In this document: positions 7,982 to 10,095 of the stretch, piece after piece
Position numbering within the stretch: position 1 is the stretch's first letter
Layout: the number at the start of each line of letters is the position of its first letter
Assembly (NCBI GenBank): GCA_900546745.1
Contig: URDT01000042.1
Span: 1-10,095 of the forward strand
Source: an uncultured Mycoplasmatota bacterium
GTDB taxonomy: Bacteria; Bacillota_I; Bacilli_A; RF39; UBA660
DNA length: 10,095 nucleotides
Direction: 5' to 3'
The notes under the pieces: generated by a model
Databases searched by the model: none
Told to the model about the DNA's origin: nothing
What the model saw: the letters and a program-made list of their open reading frames with translations, nothing else
Program-made: the position numbers and the translations under genes

Positions 7982-8009
7982 ATTATAACACATATTTTTT
8001 TCAAAACAA
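7982..8009 (-). promoter_or_regulatory. Promoter of the Tad-like operon
   Basis: On the minus strand a perfect extended -10, TGT TATAAT (7990-7982), lies 16 bases after a TTGTTT -35 (8009-8004). Transcription would begin near 7975 and leave a very short leader before the ATG at 7961. It lies in the only sizeable gap upstream of the seven genes, so it probably drives them all. Confidence 0.6.
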
Positions 8010-8032
8010 CACTTATTTTAAATGATAAGTGT
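8009..8032 (-). terminator. Possible weak terminator of the five-helix membrane protein gene
   Basis: The 8-base arms ACACTTAT and ATAAGTGT pair around an 8-base loop at the end of the gene, overlapping its TAA stop. The following minus-strand sequence is TGTTTTGA, a poor T-run, so termination may be leaky and allow read-through into the Tad-like operon. Confidence 0.35.
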
Positions 8033-9590
8033 ATATTTTATTATGAATGTTAAGTACAATGTCAACCTTATCGGCTGAAGCAACCTCATTTGTAACTTCA
8101 ATATATAAATCATTTGTAGTAGTCTTATTAGGAACCACTTGAACAAATCCAATATTCATAGTTTTTTCTTCTCCACCAATTTCATACCTAATACTACCAA
8201 AATAATTTAAAAAATCAAATAAATTATATACTTTTAAGACATGATCAATTCCTGTAATCTCACCTTGAAGTTTCATTAAAACAGTAGATACATTATGACT
8301 CGTTCCAGGTTTTAAATATTCAATAGAATCATAACAATTACTAGAACTTACACAATAATTATAATGAAGAGTAAATGTAGGAGCAATTTCATAACTATTA
8401 ATTTTCATAGATACTTCCTTTAAAGGAGAATCTTTAAAATCTAAAGCTTGTGTTAATGAGGCACTTTCTTTCACGTTTTTTTTATTCAAATTGCTTGGAC
8501 CTACATTAATTTTGATTATATCATTATTATTATCAACATAATTTAAAATCATTTTTTTACGAATTAAACTATCAGGAATTTCAAATACTAATATATAATT
8601 TTGAAACTCTGTTGTAATATCTTGATTAATATAAGTTTCACCTAATGCAAATAAACGATCTTTATAATTTGTTGTATGATAGAATTTTTTTCCTCCAACA
8701 TTTAAATAGAATTTAGCCGTCTTTAAGTTAATATTTTGATTATATAATTTTTTTATACTTAACTTAATTGCAACATATTGATAATCTTTTTTTATTTCTA
8801 CCCCTTGATAATCATATTTTGTAACATAACTATCTGTAAAGTTAAAAATAAATTGATTTGTTTTAAAAGCCTCATCTAATTGGAATGTCTTATTATAAAC
8901 ACCAACATTCAAATAAATTAAAAAACTAATTAAAGCAATTGAAATACTTCCTATAATATTAAACAATAATTTATTTTCTAAATAAATATATCTTAAATGT
9001 CTTATTTTTTTATTGAATTTTCTTTTTAACTTTCCAGTATCAACTTCTAAATCAACTTCAAATTCCTCATTATCGGAAGTTGTAATATTTAAATCTTCTA
9101 AATCCTTTTTAAAATCAAAATTTTTAATATCAAATCCTGTAGCTCTGAAAATAACAAAAATCAATCCTACAAATTGAATCATTAAAGCAATTAAAGTAAA
9201 ATCGTGAATTACTTTTAAAACTCGGATATCTACTAGACCAACTTCAAGAGACTTAATAATCGAAAAAGTAACATAATAAAAAACTGCTAAAATAATATGA
9301 ATCAAAATATTAAAAATATAAAACTTAACAGGCTTATCTTTAAAATGCATTAACGATAAAATAATGATACTTCCTAAAATAACAATGATTAAGGAAATAA
9401 TCAATAATGGTCCAAATAAAGAAGATGTCACATCACTTGAAATTGTAGTAGCAACACTAGATAAATATTCATTTAAAAAACTTAAAACCATATTTGTTTT
9501 ATAAAATAAATATCCCATAAAAATAGCTAAAATAATATGGATTAATTTAAAATTTTTAATTAATATTGCATAAGGCTTTCTTAAAATCAT
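8013..9590 (-). CDS. Five-helix membrane protein with large extracellular beta-rich region
   Basis: No family name can be assigned to this 525-residue protein. It has four membrane helices (about 17-34, 60-82, 90-112, 128-149), a charged cytoplasmic linker (about 155-205, acidic then basic), a fifth helix (about 207-229), and an extracellular part of nearly 300 residues. The section around 245-365, with the pattern QYVAIKLSIKKLYN and KFYLNVGGKKF, resembles DUF4352-type/telokin-like Ig folds; a second beta-rich section runs from about 390 to the end and holds one close Cys pair (413, 419). An open GTG at 9623 adds 11 residues but has no ribosome site. The ATG at 9590 follows AGAGGGG at ideal spacing and starts MILRKPYAIL, so I use it. 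It is transcribed toward the operon but from its own promoter. Possible roles as scaffold or sensor are speculation. Confidence 0.55.
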   Translation of the reverse strand: MILRKPYAILIKNFKLIHIILAIFMGYLFYKTNMVLSFLNEYLSSVATTISSDVTSSLFGPLLIISLIIVILGSIIILSLMHFKDKPVKFYIFNILIHIILAVFYYVTFSIIKSLEVGLVDIRVLKVIHDFTLIALMIQFVGLIFVIFRATGFDIKNFDFKKDLEDLNITTSDNEEFEVDLEVDTGKLKRKFNKKIRHLRYIYLENKLLFNIIGSISIALISFLIYLNVGVYNKTFQLDEAFKTNQFIFNFTDSYVTKYDYQGVEIKKDYQYVAIKLSIKKLYNQNINLKTAKFYLNVGGKKFYHTTNYKDRLFALGETYINQDITTEFQNYILVFEIPDSLIRKKMILNYVDNNNDIIKINVGPSNLNKKNVKESASLTQALDFKDSPLKEVSMKINSYEIAPTFTLHYNYCVSSSNCYDSIEYLKPGTSHNVSTVLMKLQGEITGIDHVLKVYNLFDFLNYFGSIRYEIGGEEKTMNIGFVQVVPNKTTTNDLYIEVTNEVASADKVDIVLNIHNKIYTYHLK

Positions 9591-9614
9591 ATAATCCCCT
9601 CTATTCTTATCATT

Positions 9615-9643
9615 AGTATACACTAAAAGTTCAAAAAAAAAAA
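9615..9643 (-). promoter_or_regulatory. Candidate promoter of the five-helix membrane protein gene
   Basis: A TATACT -10 (9620-9615, minus strand) lies 17 bases from a T-only -35 position inside an 11-base T tract (9633-9643). The -35 match is weak. The position, about 25 bases before the ATG, is right. Confidence 0.3.
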
Positions 9644-9671
9644 GAATTTAATTTTCAAAATTCTATCATAA

Positions 9672-9699
9672 TTTTTTCATAATTGATTGGTAATATAAT
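9672..9699 (+). promoter_or_regulatory. Candidate promoter of the thioredoxin-like gene
   Basis: A perfect TATAAT (9694-9699) lies about 20 bases before the ribosome site GAAGGTG. The -35 position 16 bases upstream is only a T-run (9672-9677). It faces away from the promoter of the membrane protein gene, so the 129-base gap is a divergent promoter region. Confidence 0.4.
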
Positions 9700-9719
9700 T
9701 ACAGAAAGAAGGTGATAGT

Positions 9720-9956
9720 ATAAGAGTTAATATTGTTGGATCAAATTGTAGTAATGGAATGAAATTAAAAAAAATGGTCAAAAGAGCCATCGATAGTAGT
9801 GAAATTCATATAGATTTTGAAGAACTAAACTCGGAAAATGCCAAAAACACTTACAATATAAAAAATACTCCTGCTCTTATTATAGATGGCAATGTTAAAT
9901 CAGAAGGAAAAGTTTTAACAGAACGAGAAATATCTAAATTATTAGTTCAAGAATAA
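9720..9956 (+). CDS. Small thioredoxin-fold protein, CxxG variant, probable ATA start
   Basis: This is a 78-residue member of the small redox-active disulfide (Thioredoxin_3-like) family, probably cytoplasmic since no signal peptide is visible. Typical members read K-I-x-I-x-G-x-x-C-x-x-C near the start. Here the frame reads IRVNIVGSNCSNGMKLKKM, so the first Cys (10) is kept and the second is Gly (13). The fold's cis-proline segment NTPALIIDG (49-57) is intact, as is the C-terminal EISKLL helix. The first ATG is at 9759, inside the helix after the active site, and would discard the first strand and Cys10. The frame upstream is open, and a GAAGGTG ribosome site lies five bases before an ATA at 9720-9722, exactly where ATG is expected. 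I therefore call this start; it may be a real AUA start, a start mutation or a sequencing error. The strong terminator follows at once. Confidence 0.6.
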   Translation: MRVNIVGSNCSNGMKLKKMVKRAIDSSEIHIDFEELNSENAKNTYNIKNTPALIIDGNVKSEGKVLTEREISKLLVQE

Positions 9957-9958
9957 TG

Positions 9959-9999
9959 AAAGACAAATAAGTATAATTGTTACTTATTTGTCTTTTTTT
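9959..9999 (+). terminator. Strong Rho-independent terminator after the thioredoxin-like gene
   Basis: A perfect 15-base stem (9959-9973 with 9981-9995) has a 7-base loop and runs into seven T residues (9993-9999). It starts three bases after the stop codon and separates this gene from the right nuclease copy. Confidence 0.88.
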
Positions 10000-10018
10000 G
10001 TAATTTAAAAAGGAAAAG

Positions 10019-10095
10019 CGAAAGTTATGTAGAATAATAAAAGTAGAGAGGAGGTGAAAAATGAAACTATTAGAACTAACTAGTGATGTCGTATT
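10019..10095. repeat. Inverted repeat, right arm (nuclease gene 5' end plus leader)
   Basis: This is the partner of 100-174 in inverted orientation, with 73 of 75 aligned bases identical and a 2-base gap (an extra AG in the leader). It reaches the window edge, so the end of the match cannot be seen. It includes a TAGAAT -10-like sequence (10030-10035) and the shared GAGGAGGTGA ribosome site. Confidence 0.9.
10061..10095 (+). CDS. PD-(D/E)XK (Rpn-like) nuclease family protein, 5' end, right copy
   Basis: A rightward gene begins with the ATG at 10061 behind GAGGAGGTGAAAA and leaves the window after 11 codons (MKLLELTSDVV). All 35 visible coding bases equal those of the leftward gene at 134. 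The identity of this copy rests on that match; whether the rest is intact cannot be seen. Confidence 0.55.
   Translation, partial: MKLLELTSDVV

Noticed and set aside
9591..9623. GTG start at 9623 for the five-helix membrane protein
   Set aside because: There is no ribosome site before the GTG, which overlaps a likely -10 box. The ATG at 9590 has AGAGGGG at good spacing.
9759..9956. A 65-codon gene starting at the ATG at 9759
   Set aside because: It would begin after the active-site cysteine and lose the first strand of the thioredoxin fold. It has no ribosome site close upstream. The open frame extends back to a well-placed site at 9720.
221..9956. TGA recoding, suggested because no gene in the window ends in TGA
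   Set aside because: All stops are TAA or TAG, which is expected at this base composition. Conserved tryptophans, such as the one after the adhesin Gln123, use TGG, and every frame is intact under the standard bacterial code.
1..10095. CRISPR array, tRNA or rRNA genes, insertion-sequence transposase
   Set aside because: I saw no regularly spaced direct repeats, no cloverleaf-type sequence and no DDE or HUH transposase frame. The only mobile-type signal is the inverted nuclease gene starts at the edges.

Overview
The window is low-GC DNA with AAGGAGG-type Shine-Dalgarno sites, a signal-peptide secretome and no outer-membrane components. This points to a Firmicutes-type bacterium, possibly one of the small-genome, gut-associated Bacilli-like lineages (the lineage is inference). 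Every complete gene ends in TAA or TAG, and conserved tryptophans are encoded by TGG, so there is no sign of recoding.

Layout, left to right. Positions 1-134 hold the 5' end of a leftward PD-(D/E)XK (Rpn-like) nuclease gene. Positions 221-7961 hold a leftward seven-gene operon, read from high to low coordinates: a small type I membrane protein (7961-7317); a 1002-residue secreted, cysteine-rich protein with an N-terminal thioester-domain signature (7307-4299); a 133-residue pseudopilin/TadE-like protein (4281-3880); a CpaB-like SAF protein (3867-3019); a CpaF/TadA-type secretion ATPase (3000-1930); a TadB-like protein (1917-1012); and a TadC-like protein (1012-221). A promoter with an extended -10 box lies just upstream (7982-8009), and a hairpin terminator closes the operon (198-222). 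Positions 8013-9590 carry a separate leftward gene for a five-helix membrane protein with a large extracellular beta-rich part. Divergent from it, 9720-9956 encodes a small thioredoxin-fold protein whose reading frame begins at an ATA codon and whose CxxC has become CxxG. A strong hairpin terminator follows. From 10061 to the right edge a second copy of the same nuclease gene begins.

The core operon is a reduced Tad/type IV pilus-like secretion machine: CpaF drives the TadB/TadC membrane platform and CpaB is the accessory surface component. Its gene order places it with a predicted covalent (Cys-Gln thioester) adhesin rather than with an obvious Flp pilin, prepilin peptidase or secretin. I infer that the machine displays or assembles the adhesin, with the 133-residue protein as pseudopilin and the 214-residue protein as a membrane-anchored partner.

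The whole block lies between inverted, nearly identical copies of the 5' end of the nuclease gene (100-174 and 10019-10095). This marks it as an accessory unit bounded by a multicopy gene family and raises the possibility of inversion by homologous recombination. There is no gene-free stretch longer than about 130 bases; the gaps hold the terminators and promoters listed.
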